From NCBI GenBank assembly GCA_947370975.1, contig CANBNG010000014.1:54611-118610 (forward strand): a stretch of 64,000 nt of DNA, given 5' to 3'. Numbering within the stretch: the first letter of the stretch is position 1; each line of letters opens with the position of its first letter. Of the stretch, positions 27,530 through 35,052 are shown piece after piece. Both the position numbers and the translations under genes were made by a program. The notes beneath the pieces were generated by a model, which was not told where the DNA came from, searched no databases, and worked only from the letters and a program-made list of their open reading frames with translations. The DNA comes from Beijerinckiaceae bacterium. GTDB lineage: Bacteria > Pseudomonadota > Alphaproteobacteria > Rhizobiales > Beijerinckiaceae.

Positions 27530-28579
27530 CTACTTCAACGCCGCACGCGCACGTTCCACATCGGCCATGGGCGTGGTGTAGATGTCGTCGACGAGCTTCT
27601 GCACGCCCTCGCCATTCACCGGATTGATGATGAGCTTCGCCTTGGCTGCTTCGGCGAGGAAGTCCGGATCTTTCATCGTCTCGTCAAACGCCTTGCGGAA
27701 GGCAGCGACGCGTTCGGCCGGCACGCCCGGGGGCAGCACGTAGGGGCGGCCGAATTCGAGCTGGTTGAAGACGACCGCAAGCGTGCGCTTGTCGGCATCG
27801 GTTTTCACAAAGTCCCAGATCTTGGGCACGTTCATCTTGTTGAGTTCGTCGTCGCCGGAAAAGCCGCCCATCTGCGCGATGATGCGCACCTTGTTGTTGG
27901 CCATCCATTCCGCGCCTTGGGCGAGGAAGCTCGTCCACTGGATGCCGCACATGCCGTTGACTTCCCCGCGCTCCATCGCAAGGCCTGCCTCGCGCGAGCC
28001 CGGATAGCCGTTCACGAGTTTGAACTTGGTGCCAAGCACATTGTTCAGCACCATCGGATATTGCCGGATCGAGGAGGTGACACCGGCGCCGCCGACCAGC
28101 ACTTCCTTCGTCAGGATCTCCTCAAAACTCTTTACCGGCGCGTCGTGCCAGACGAGGCAGATGCTCGTCTCCTTGTTGGCCGAGCCGATGTAGATGAACT
28201 TGCGCGGATCATATTGCGTGACGCTGGCGTCGCCCGTCAGTGGCTCGGTCACGGCGCCCATGAAGATTGCGCCAAAGGTCGAGCCATCTTTCGGCGACTT
28301 GTTGTAGAGCAGGTTGGCGGCCGTGATCGAACCCGCGCCATCGAGGTTGCGCGCGACAATGTTGGGCTTGCCCGGCAGATGCTTGCCGATATGGCGTCCG
28401 AGCACAGCACCGTAAATGCCGTAACCGCCGCCCGGCGCAGAGCCGATCAGAAAATCGACATTCTTGCCGGTGTAGAATTTCTCGACATCGGTCTGTTGCG
28501 CCTGCGCGGATGCGCCAGCGAGAAGGGCGGCAGTTGCGCAGTAGGCTGCAAGCGCCGTGCGGATTGTTGTCAGGCTCAT
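27530..28579 (-). CDS. Tripartite tricarboxylate transporter receptor (Bug/TctC family), no. 2
   Basis: A 349-residue precursor. ATG 28579 (MSLTTIRTALAAYC) follows a GGAGGAAACC site; upstream frame to 28729 is leader. The signal peptide ends ASAQAQQ. The Bug entry region reads VDFLIGSAPGGGYGIYGAV, and the second loop NLDGAGSITAANLL. Last gene of the unit that also holds the isochorismatase-fold, NMT1-like, isocitrate-lyase-like and HbpS genes, 37 bases after the previous stop, so it probably supplies the substrate for that pathway. The ligand is unknown. Confidence 0.85.
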   Translation of the reverse strand: MSLTTIRTALAAYCATAALLAGASAQAQQTDVEKFYTGKNVDFLIGSAPGGGYGIYGAVLGRHIGKHLPGKPNIVARNLDGAGSITAANLLYNKSPKDGSTFGAIFMGAVTEPLTGDASVTQYDPRKFIYIGSANKETSICLVWHDAPVKSFEEILTKEVLVGGAGVTSSIRQYPMVLNNVLGTKFKLVNGYPGSREAGLAMERGEVNGMCGIQWTSFLAQGAEWMANNKVRIIAQMGGFSGDDELNKMNVPKIWDFVKTDADKRTLAVVFNQLEFGRPYVLPPGVPAERVAAFRKAFDETMKDPDFLAEAAKAKLIINPVNGEGVQKLVDDIYTTPMADVERARAALK

Positions 28580-28616
28580 GGTTTCCTCCATCTGGGACGC
28601 TCGAAGCGCCTCGCGT

Positions 28617-29240
28617 TCATTTCGTCCAGTGACTGCAAATTTCGGCGCTGCTGACGACGGGCGTCGTCCACGAGCGCAGGAAGTCGATGCTGCGCGCCTG
28701 CGCTGCCTCGGTATAAGAACCCGTCGCATCTTCGGCGATCACGCTGAAATAGCCCTTGGCGGCGGCGTGGCGCGCGTTGAACTCAATGCCGATGTCCGTG
28801 GCGACGCCGGCAAGAACGAGTGTCTTTACCCCAAGCGTCTTCAGCCGCACATCAAGCGGCGTATCAACGAAGAGCGAGGGCTGACTTTTCTCCAGCACCA
28901 TGTGATGGGCGGCAGGGCGCAGGCCCTCGACGAACTCGGTCTCCTCCATCCCTTCCTGCATCGCAGGCGCAAGCTTGGAGGGATGATCGACCTTCTGCTT
29001 CTTCATCAGGAAAAGCTTGAAGGGCCCAGACAGGAGATCGAGCGGGGGAAGAACATGGCGGCTCCAGATGACCGGAATGCCGGCCGCATCTGCGCTCGCG
29101 AGCAAGTTTTGCGCGGCAGCGATCACGCGATCGGCGTGAAGCGCCTTTCCCGCAAGGCCCTTTTGAAAGTCCCACATGATCAGCGCCACCTGGTCGCGGG
29201 CCAGGAAGTCACTCAGGGACAGCGGAATTGTTTCGCGCAT
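28617..29240 (-). CDS. Isochorismatase-fold hydrolase lacking the catalytic cysteine
   Basis: A 207-residue protein of the isochorismatase-like superfamily. D24 lies in LIMWDFQKGL and K118 in VLEKSQPS, matching two members of the usual Asp-Lys-Cys triad. The third position, in LVLAGVATDIGIEFNARHA, is G151 where nicotinamidases and N-carbamoylsarcosine amidases have Cys. True isochorismatases (vinyl-ether hydrolases) also have a small residue there. So an amidase reaction by thioester chemistry is unlikely. The ATG at 29240 overlaps the upstream stop by one base (TGATG); a GTG at 29243 is also in frame. Confidence 0.82.
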   Translation of the reverse strand: MRETIPLSLSDFLARDQVALIMWDFQKGLAGKALHADRVIAAAQNLLASADAAGIPVIWSRHVLPPLDLLSGPFKLFLMKKQKVDHPSKLAPAMQEGMEETEFVEGLRPAAHHMVLEKSQPSLFVDTPLDVRLKTLGVKTLVLAGVATDIGIEFNARHAAAKGYFSVIAEDATGSYTEAAQARSIDFLRSWTTPVVSSAEICSHWTK

Positions 29241-30169
29241 CACTCGTCGTCCTCGAGATTTGCAACGGCGCGATCATACCAGCTTTCATCGACGAAGGTC
29301 GTCGGGTCAGCAAGCAGCGGATGTACGCCTTCGGTTGCCGCGCGCGTTTCCAGCACGTTTTCCATCCCCTTGGCGTCAAGCTTGGCGTCAATGGTGAAGC
29401 CGAAGTCAGCCTCCAGCATTTCGCGCCGCGTGGCTGCCGCGATCTCCGGGCTCAGCTTCAGCCGCTCGACCAGCATGGTCTCGACATAAGCGGCATGGGC
29501 ATCCTCGCGCAGCCAGCGCAGGGCCTGCACATAGGCTGCAATATAGGCCTGCAGCGCAGCGCCATTCTTGCGCGCCCAGCTGCGCAGCGCAAAAGCGCCG
29601 CCCGCCTGATAGGGGCCGACATGATCGACAAGGCGTCCAAGGCTCTTCATGCCAGCGGCTTTCGCCTGCGCAGTGAAGGGCGGATTGAGCACAGCGCCCG
29701 CATTGTCGGTGCTTTCCAGCATGGCAGCGACGCGGTGAAAACCATTGCCAACCGGGCGCATCTGGTAATCGACGCCATAGGTGAGGCCTTGCGCGGCGAG
29801 CATCTTGCGGGCGAGCAGGGCATAGGCCGTATCAGGTGAATCGACCACGAGCGTGCGGCCGCGCAACTGGCTGAGGTTCTCGATGCCGGGCTGCACGATG
29901 AAATCATTCATGCCGCCTTCGCCACCCATGACGATGACGACATCATGCCCTTGGACGATCAGCGCCAGTCCGTTGTCGATGGCCGATTGCACGATCTGGA
30001 TGCGACCGGACGCCAATCCCTCGCGCTGGGCCTTGGAGGCTTCGGTTTCATCGAGCGAGACCTCGAGGCCGCGCCGCTCGAAGAAACCCTGTTCCTGCGC
30101 GATCCACAGCGGCAGCGCCTTGGCATTGGGAAAAGCGGAGACGAGAAGGGGAGTCAATTGGCTCGTCAT
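29240..30169 (-). CDS. NMT1/THI5-like substrate-binding-fold protein without a signal peptide
   Basis: A 309-residue protein of the SsuA/THI5-like fold. It opens TPLLVSAFPNAKALPLWIA and EQGFFERRGLEVSLDETE, typical of nitrate/sulphonate/pyrimidine-precursor binding proteins. The start at 30169 is fixed by an ATGA overlap with the preceding gene and gives no signal peptide or lipobox. Extending to 30208 adds only a charged leader. No ABC permease or ATPase is adjacent. Either the true N-terminus was lost, or it works in the cytoplasm, as THI5-type enzymes do. Confidence 0.75.
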   Translation of the reverse strand: MTSQLTPLLVSAFPNAKALPLWIAQEQGFFERRGLEVSLDETEASKAQREGLASGRIQIVQSAIDNGLALIVQGHDVVIVMGGEGGMNDFIVQPGIENLSQLRGRTLVVDSPDTAYALLARKMLAAQGLTYGVDYQMRPVGNGFHRVAAMLESTDNAGAVLNPPFTAQAKAAGMKSLGRLVDHVGPYQAGGAFALRSWARKNGAALQAYIAAYVQALRWLREDAHAAYVETMLVERLKLSPEIAAATRREMLEADFGFTIDAKLDAKGMENVLETRAATEGVHPLLADPTTFVDESWYDRAVANLEDDE

Positions 30170-31053
30170 TTGGCGGCTCCGTCGGATGTGAGAAAAGCCT
30201 TGCTCCATGCGGCATAGGTCTCTTTGCGGCTGAGGCGATCCATCATCGGGGCCTCGTCCGCAGGCTGTTGGTGCAACGTGCCTGCGCGCGTGTCGCGCAG
30301 GGTTTCATAGGTGGCGCGCACCGCCGCTGAATGCGGGCGGTGGCCGGTGATGACCGCGCGCACGCCAAGCGGGGCCAGCGCCTGCGCATCGCAAAGGGCG
30401 GCAGGCAAGGCGCCAAGCAGCAAGGGCACGCGGCAGGCGCTGGCGCAGGCCTCGATTTCGGCGCGGGTTTTCAGGCCCGACAGAAAGATCGCATCCACGC
30501 CCGCATCCTGAAACGCTGCGACCCGCGTGAGGCAATCCGCAAGTCCGGTGCTGGCGGCTGCGCCCGAGCGTCCGATGATGACAAAATCAGGATCACTGCG
30601 CGCGGCCAGCGCCGCCTTCATCTTGCCGATGCTTTCGGCAAGCCCGTGCGGGCCTGAGCCCTTCTGGTCGAAGCCCGCGGGCAAAGCTGTGTCCTCGATT
30701 GTCAGTCCGGCAAGACCGGCAGCCTCGAGCTCCTGCACCGTGCGCATGACAGACAGCGCATTGCCAAAGCCGTGGTCGGCATCGAGGAAGAAGGGCAGGG
30801 TGGTGGCGCGCGCAATGCGGCGTGCCTGCTCGGCTAATTCGCTCAAGGTGACGACAACGAGATCGGGCGCGCCCAGGATCACGAGGGACGCGACCGAGCC
30901 CGCCATGAAGGCGAGCTCGAAGCCGAGTTCTTCGGCGGCGCGCGCTGAAAGCGGATCATAGATCGAGGCCGGAAACAGGCATGTGTCGCCAGCCAGCAGG
31001 GCACGGAACGCCCTGCGCCGCGCCCCGGCATCCTTCAACGCAACGCCCGGCAT
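30166..31053 (-). CDS. Isocitrate lyase/PEP mutase superfamily protein
   Basis: A 295-residue TIM-barrel protein. Metal-binding acids lie in FFLDADHGFG (D91, D93) and in LTIEDTALP (E120, D121). The catalytic loop that reads KKCGH in methylisocitrate lyase is replaced by the GFDQKGSGPHG region, with no cysteine, so a classical lyase reaction is unlikely. Oxaloacetate decarboxylase-type or mutase-type activity on a 2-oxo or 2-hydroxy acid is more plausible. The start at 31053 overlaps the HbpS-like stop (TGATG) and its own stop overlaps the next gene (ATGA), giving a very tight operon. Confidence 0.85.
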   Translation of the reverse strand: MPGVALKDAGARRRAFRALLAGDTCLFPASIYDPLSARAAEELGFELAFMAGSVASLVILGAPDLVVVTLSELAEQARRIARATTLPFFLDADHGFGNALSVMRTVQELEAAGLAGLTIEDTALPAGFDQKGSGPHGLAESIGKMKAALAARSDPDFVIIGRSGAAASTGLADCLTRVAAFQDAGVDAIFLSGLKTRAEIEACASACRVPLLLGALPAALCDAQALAPLGVRAVITGHRPHSAAVRATYETLRDTRAGTLHQQPADEAPMMDRLSRKETYAAWSKAFLTSDGAAK

Positions 31054-31547
31054 CAACGCGGATCCTTGAGCGGCGGGTTCGGCTTGATGTTGAGGCGCTT
31101 CTGATCCTCGAGCGAGAAATCGTCATCCGAGCGCAGGCCCGCACGGCGGATGCCTTCGATGGCGCAAATGTCGTCGACTTCATTGACGTCGCCCGTCACG
31201 CCAATCGCGCCGATCACATCGCCATTGGCATCGCGGATGATCTGGCCGCCGGCCTCCAGAAAGATCGGCCCGTCAGCCATTTCGCGCAAAGTGTCCATGA
31301 AAGCGGGCTTTTCGCGGGATTTCTGCAACACCATGCGCGAGGTGCGGTGCAGCGCCAGCGCGCCGAAAGCCTTGCCGCGCGCAATCTCGAACCGCATGAT
31401 CGAGGCGCCGTCCTGCTTCAGAAATGCCTTCACGCGCCCGCCATTGTCGAGAACGATTGCTGCCAAGGCATAGGCCTGCATTTCCTCGGCGCGTTCGAAC
31501 GTCTTGAGAATGACGGCGAGGGCCTCGTCCATGGTGATGCTGCGCAT
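31053..31547 (-). CDS. GlcG/HbpS (DUF336) family protein
   Basis: A 164-residue protein. The family pattern is visible: ITMDEALAVILKTFERAEE, LAAIVLDNGGRVKAF, the ASIMRFEIARGKAFGAL helix and the glycine-rich GGQIIRDANGDVIGAIGVTG strand. Members include the haem-binding HbpS and GlcG of glycolate loci, and the domain also occurs at the end of PduO. Role here is unknown. First gene of a five-gene coupled operon, divergent from the PrpF/GalD-like gene with about 196 bases between. Confidence 0.85.
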   Translation of the reverse strand: MRSITMDEALAVILKTFERAEEMQAYALAAIVLDNGGRVKAFLKQDGASIMRFEIARGKAFGALALHRTSRMVLQKSREKPAFMDTLREMADGPIFLEAGGQIIRDANGDVIGAIGVTGDVNEVDDICAIEGIRRAGLRSDDDFSLEDQKRLNIKPNPPLKDPR

Positions 31548-31743
31548 TGTGGTTCCTTGTTCCTGCCCGGAATGTCAGGCCTCGTGTCGGCCATTGGCTG
31601 GCAACGCTTTTCGGCCCTTCCAAAGGGGTGAGTCAAGGTTGCGTGCAGGGCGCGGCGGCTGTAACCATGCAGCCCATCATGCGCGGGCCTTTTTGGGGCG
31701 CCAGAGGGTGGTCAGGCCCGTGCTGCACTTTGCGAGGCGAGCC

Positions 31744-32823
31744 ATGCGCGATCATTTTTCTATTCCCTGTCTGGTTATGCGCGGTGGCACGTCCAAGGGG
31801 CCCTATTTCCGGGCCGAGGATCTCCCCAAGGACATTGCCGAGCGCGACCGCATTCTGCTTGCCGTCATGGGCTCGCCCGACCTGCGCCAGATCGATGGAC
31901 TGGGCGGCGCTGACACGCTGACCAGCAAGGTCGCCATTGTTTCGCGCTCGCAGCGCCCGGGCGTGGATGTCGATTATCTCTTCTGTCAGGTCGTGATCGA
32001 CAAGCCGGTCGTGGATACCGGCCCCTCGTGCGGCAACATGCTCTCGGGCGTCGCGCCTTTCGCGCTGGAAATGGGCATCGTGCCGATCAAGGACGGCGAG
32101 ACGTCGGTCGTGATCTATGACGTGAACACGTCGAGCAAGATCGAGGCGGTTGTCCAGACGCCCGGCGGGCGTGTTTGTTACAAGGGCGATGCGGCAATCG
32201 ACGGCGTGCCGGGCACCGCCGCGCCGGTCATCCTGAACTTCATGGATGTCGTCGGCTCTAAGACCGGCTCCATGCTCCCGACCGGCAAGGTTGTGGATGT
32301 GATCCAGGACGTCGAAGTCTCGTGCTTTGATGTCGCCATGCCGATGATGCTGCTGCGTGCCCGCGACCTTGGCCTTGAGGGCACCGAAGGCCGCAAGGAA
32401 ATCGACGGCAACAAGGAATTGCTCGCCCGCATCGAAAGCATCCGTCTGGAAGCCGGTCGCATGATGGGCTTTGGCGATGTTACCGACAGCGTGATCCCCA
32501 AGGTTAGCCTGCTGTCAGAGCCGCGCGGCACGGGCGCGATCACCTCGCGCTATCTCACGCCCCATGCGCTGCATGCCGCCCATGCGGTGACGGGCGCGGT
32601 CTGCGTCTCGACGGCCTGCATGGTGGAAGGCTCCGTCGCCTACGATCTCGCGCGCCGCCCCGAGGGCAACCCGCGCACGATCTGGATCGAGCATCCCACC
32701 GGCATGGTCGATGTGCGGCTTGAGACATCGGGCGCAGGCGCAGACCTGCAAGTCGTGCGTGCCGGCATCCTGCGCACCTGCCGCCCTATCATGAAGGGCG
32801 AAGTCTACGTGCCGGAGGCGTAA
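31744..32823 (+). CDS. PrpF/GalD-family isomerase (4-oxalomesaconate tautomerase-like)
   Basis: A 359-residue DapF-fold protein. RGGTSKGPYF near the N-terminus, LGGADTLTSKVAIV with K62, and VDTGPSCGNMLSG with C96 are hallmark segments. The 34-residue spacing of K62 and C96 is the same as that of the catalytic Lys and Cys known in PrpF. PrpF isomerises methylaconitate and GalD interconverts tautomers of 4-oxalomesaconate, and sequence alone does not decide between them. ATG 31744 has a GAGG five bases upstream. Divergent from the HbpS operon, so regulation may be shared. Confidence 0.85.
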   Translation: MRDHFSIPCLVMRGGTSKGPYFRAEDLPKDIAERDRILLAVMGSPDLRQIDGLGGADTLTSKVAIVSRSQRPGVDVDYLFCQVVIDKPVVDTGPSCGNMLSGVAPFALEMGIVPIKDGETSVVIYDVNTSSKIEAVVQTPGGRVCYKGDAAIDGVPGTAAPVILNFMDVVGSKTGSMLPTGKVVDVIQDVEVSCFDVAMPMMLLRARDLGLEGTEGRKEIDGNKELLARIESIRLEAGRMMGFGDVTDSVIPKVSLLSEPRGTGAITSRYLTPHALHAAHAVTGAVCVSTACMVEGSVAYDLARRPEGNPRTIWIEHPTGMVDVRLETSGAGADLQVVRAGILRTCRPIMKGEVYVPEA

Positions 32824-32825
32824 TC

Positions 32826-32882
32826 GCAATTGGGGCGGAGCGAAGCAATCCAGAGTGCAGGTGCCGCCCTCTGGATTGCTGT
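32826..32882. repeat. REP-like element (copy 3)
   Basis: GGGGCGGAGCGAAGCAATCCAG and CTGGATTGCTG flank a 17-base centre between the convergent PrpF-like and PPOX genes. The right arm is shorter than in copies 1 and 4. Confidence 0.75.
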
Positions 32883-32897
32883 TTTTTTCGTCCAAAC

Positions 32898-33323
32898 CTA
32901 CGTCAGCGGCTTGCCGCGCACGTCTTCGGCGCGTGTCAGCTTGATGAGCACGCCGATGCCGACATCTGCGCCCACATGGGTCGACTCGCGCTCGTTGAGG
33001 CGGGCGAAGATCGCATCGCGGATCGGGCCGTCTTCGTGCAGTTCCGCTACGCCATAGAAGCGCAGGATGCCCGATTCCAGCACGCCTGCGCGCTGTGCGG
33101 CGAGATTGCTGTAGACCACCACGACGCGGGGATCTTTTTGCAGATTGGCGAGCGCCTGCTTCTTGGAGCGCTCCCAATAGGCGAGATGCTCGTCATCGAA
33201 CACCATCATGCTGCCCTTGGGGCTGATGTTGGGTCCGTTCTCGCCCTCTGTCGCCAGCAGGCAGACATAGCCGTCATCCCAGGCGGTGGTGATGAGGCCG
33301 CGGATTGTTGCGTTGATCGTCAT
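32898..33323 (-). CDS. Pyridoxamine 5'-phosphate oxidase-like FMN-binding split-barrel protein
   Basis: A 141-residue cytoplasmic protein. It shows a split-barrel pattern with GYVCLLATEGENGPNISPKGS, ERSKKQALANLQKDPRVVVVY and RFYGVAEL. Such proteins bind FMN, F420 or haem and the reaction cannot be inferred. ATG 33323 is chosen because the next gene upstream ends at 33335, leaving a short gap, so it is likely cotranscribed with that Bug receptor. Confidence 0.8.
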   Translation of the reverse strand: MTINATIRGLITTAWDDGYVCLLATEGENGPNISPKGSMMVFDDEHLAYWERSKKQALANLQKDPRVVVVYSNLAAQRAGVLESGILRFYGVAELHEDGPIRDAIFARLNERESTHVGADVGIGVLIKLTRAEDVRGKPLT

Positions 33324-33334
33324 GTGCGGTCCTC

Positions 33335-34294
33335 TTAATCGATACGCAGGTCGAGCGCTTCGACGCGCTTCTTCCATTCGGCATATTCACGCGCCATGAA
33401 GGCTTCGTTCGACGCCACATCGCCATACATCGGATCGAACCCGATGCTGCGCAGCTTGGCTTGGACGGCCGGCTCGTGGGAAATATCTTCGATCTGCTTG
33501 TTGAGACCGGTCACGAGTGTCTTGGCCGTGCCGGGAGGCGCGAAGAAGCCGACCCAGGACAGCGAAGTGAAGCCCGGATAGCCGGCTTCCGTGAAGGTCT
33601 GCACATCCTTGATGACGGGATTGCGCGCATCGGCCGCAATGGCAAGGCCACGCAATTCGCCGCTCGCAACCTGCTGGGCAAAGCCCGAGAGCGAGGAAAT
33701 GACCATCGGCACATGGCCCCCGAGCACGGCATTGGTGGCATCGGGTCCGCCGCGGAAGGGCACGTGTTTGGGCTTCGCCTTCAACACGAAGGTGAAGAAA
33801 TATTCGCCCGCAATATGCGAGCCGGTGCCGATGCCCGCCGTCGCGAAGAGGATTTCCTTGTCCTTCGCATTGGCGACGAATTCGGCGATGGTCTTCGACT
33901 TGTCATCCTTGTTGATGGCAAAGACTTCCGGCGTCGTGGCGACAACCGAGATCGGCATCAGCGAGGTCGCGGCAAAGCCCTTGTTGCGATAGAGCGTCTC
34001 GTTGATCGGCAGCGCTGCTGTGGTGACGAGCAGCGTGTTGCCATCGGGCGCAGCCTGCACGACAGCCTTGGTCGCGATATTGGCGCCCGCGCCCGGACGG
34101 TTTTCCACAACAACCGTGCGGCCGGTCTTTTCCTGCAAGCGCGCACCGATGATGCGCGCGATGGAATCAGCTGAGCCGCCCGGCGCGAAGCCGACGATGA
34201 GGCTGAGGTTGGGTGTTGTCTGCGCGGCGGCTGTCTCAGCCAGCAAGGGTGCAGCAAGCGTCAGGGCGGCAAGCGCGCCTGTAAGGGCCTTCAT
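33335..34294 (-). CDS. Tripartite tricarboxylate transporter receptor (Bug/TctC family), no. 3
   Basis: A 319-residue receptor of typical length. The signal peptide (1-24, LAALTLAAPLLAETAAA) precedes LSLIVGFAPGGSADSIARII and NRPGAGANIATKAV, the canonical Bug ligand loops. The PHVPFRGGPDATNAVLGGHV-like segment (KHVPFRGG...) follows. The ligand is probably a carboxylate. It is paired with a PPOX-like gene 11 bases downstream. Confidence 0.9.
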   Translation of the reverse strand: MKALTGALAALTLAAPLLAETAAAQTTPNLSLIVGFAPGGSADSIARIIGARLQEKTGRTVVVENRPGAGANIATKAVVQAAPDGNTLLVTTAALPINETLYRNKGFAATSLMPISVVATTPEVFAINKDDKSKTIAEFVANAKDKEILFATAGIGTGSHIAGEYFFTFVLKAKPKHVPFRGGPDATNAVLGGHVPMVISSLSGFAQQVASGELRGLAIAADARNPVIKDVQTFTEAGYPGFTSLSWVGFFAPPGTAKTLVTGLNKQIEDISHEPAVQAKLRSIGFDPMYGDVASNEAFMAREYAEWKKRVEALDLRID

Positions 34295-34394
34295 GGCATT
34301 TCTCCCGGTATCTTATGCGAGCGCATTGCGACGCTTCGCGCGCATGAAAGGGCCGGGGGCCCATCCATGTCAAATCGGTTCTGGTCAAAACCTA

Positions 34395-34865
34395 TCAGAA
34401 ATCCGCATTCGCCCCGGTGACGGCGCAATCCCAGCTCACGCTTGCACGGTCGGCCAAAGCACCCTGTGACAGCAGCGCGGAGAAACCGCCGGTCTGCCCA
34501 GGCGGAAGCGCGAGGAAGAGACGCACCGTCTCTTTGCCAAGCTCGCGGCAGGGCGTCTGCGCGGGGCATTCCTTGAAGGTGATTGTGAGTGCGAGCGTGC
34601 CGAGGCGGCGCGCGGAACGGTTGGTGACGCGCCCGCTCAATTGATGGCCGTAACGGTCGCTGCTGAGCACGACATCGGCCAGCGTCAGCTCTTCGGCCGC
34701 AATCACTGCGGGGGGCGTATCTTGTTCTGCGAGCAAGAACACGAGCGCGCCGAGCCCCGTCAGGAGGGCGATGGCCGCAACCGCAATCGCCCGACCGGGA
34801 GATTTCGCGCGCAGTGCAAGGGCTGCGATGAGCAGGGTAACCGCCGCCAAAAACAACCAGACCAT
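34395..34865 (-). CDS. Membrane-anchored protein of unknown function (FxLyD-like domain possible)
   Basis: A 156-residue protein with two N-terminal hydrophobic helices (about 1-18 and 23-44), then an exported domain of about 110 residues. That domain has the beta pattern LSGRVTNRSARRLGTLALTI and three cysteines (in KECPAQTPC and SWDCAV). The GRVTNxS...L pattern resembles FxLyD-type immunoglobulin-like domains. ATG 34865 starts the first helix directly. Divergent from the TctC-TctB-TctA operon; no evident link to transport. Confidence 0.65.
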   Translation of the reverse strand: MVWLFLAAVTLLIAALALRAKSPGRAIAVAAIALLTGLGALVFLLAEQDTPPAVIAAEELTLADVVLSSDRYGHQLSGRVTNRSARRLGTLALTITFKECPAQTPCRELGKETVRLFLALPPGQTGGFSALLSQGALADRASVSWDCAVTGANADF

Positions 34866-34995
34866 AAAGTCTCCAAATCGCGGGCAGGCGGGCCCCGCGC
34901 GTCGCAATGTGCGTCATCTACCCGCCGGCAGGCAAGGGGAGAAGGGCAAGTCAGGTGGACAAGGACCGCTTCCCCACTTGACGCAAATCGATAAC

Positions 34996-35010
34996 TGTCG
35001 ACAATTGACA
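34996..35010. promoter_or_regulatory. Candidate GntR operator and -35 box upstream of tctC
   Basis: The 8-base palindrome TGTCGACA (34996-35003) resembles FadR-subfamily GntR half-sites and is immediately followed by TTGACA (35005-35010), a consensus -35 hexamer. No clear -10 box is seen at the right distance. The site lies 43 bases before the tctC start. Confidence 0.4.
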
Positions 35011-35052
35011 CTTGTAGCCGCGCCAAAAGCGGCACTGGACGGAGGAAACACC

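Noticed and set aside
28617..29240. Nicotinamidase or biuret/carbamoylsarcosine amidase
   Set aside because: The catalytic cysteine is replaced by glycine 151.
30166..31053. Methylisocitrate lyase (prpB)
   Set aside because: The catalytic KKCGH cysteine is missing and no prpC lies nearby.
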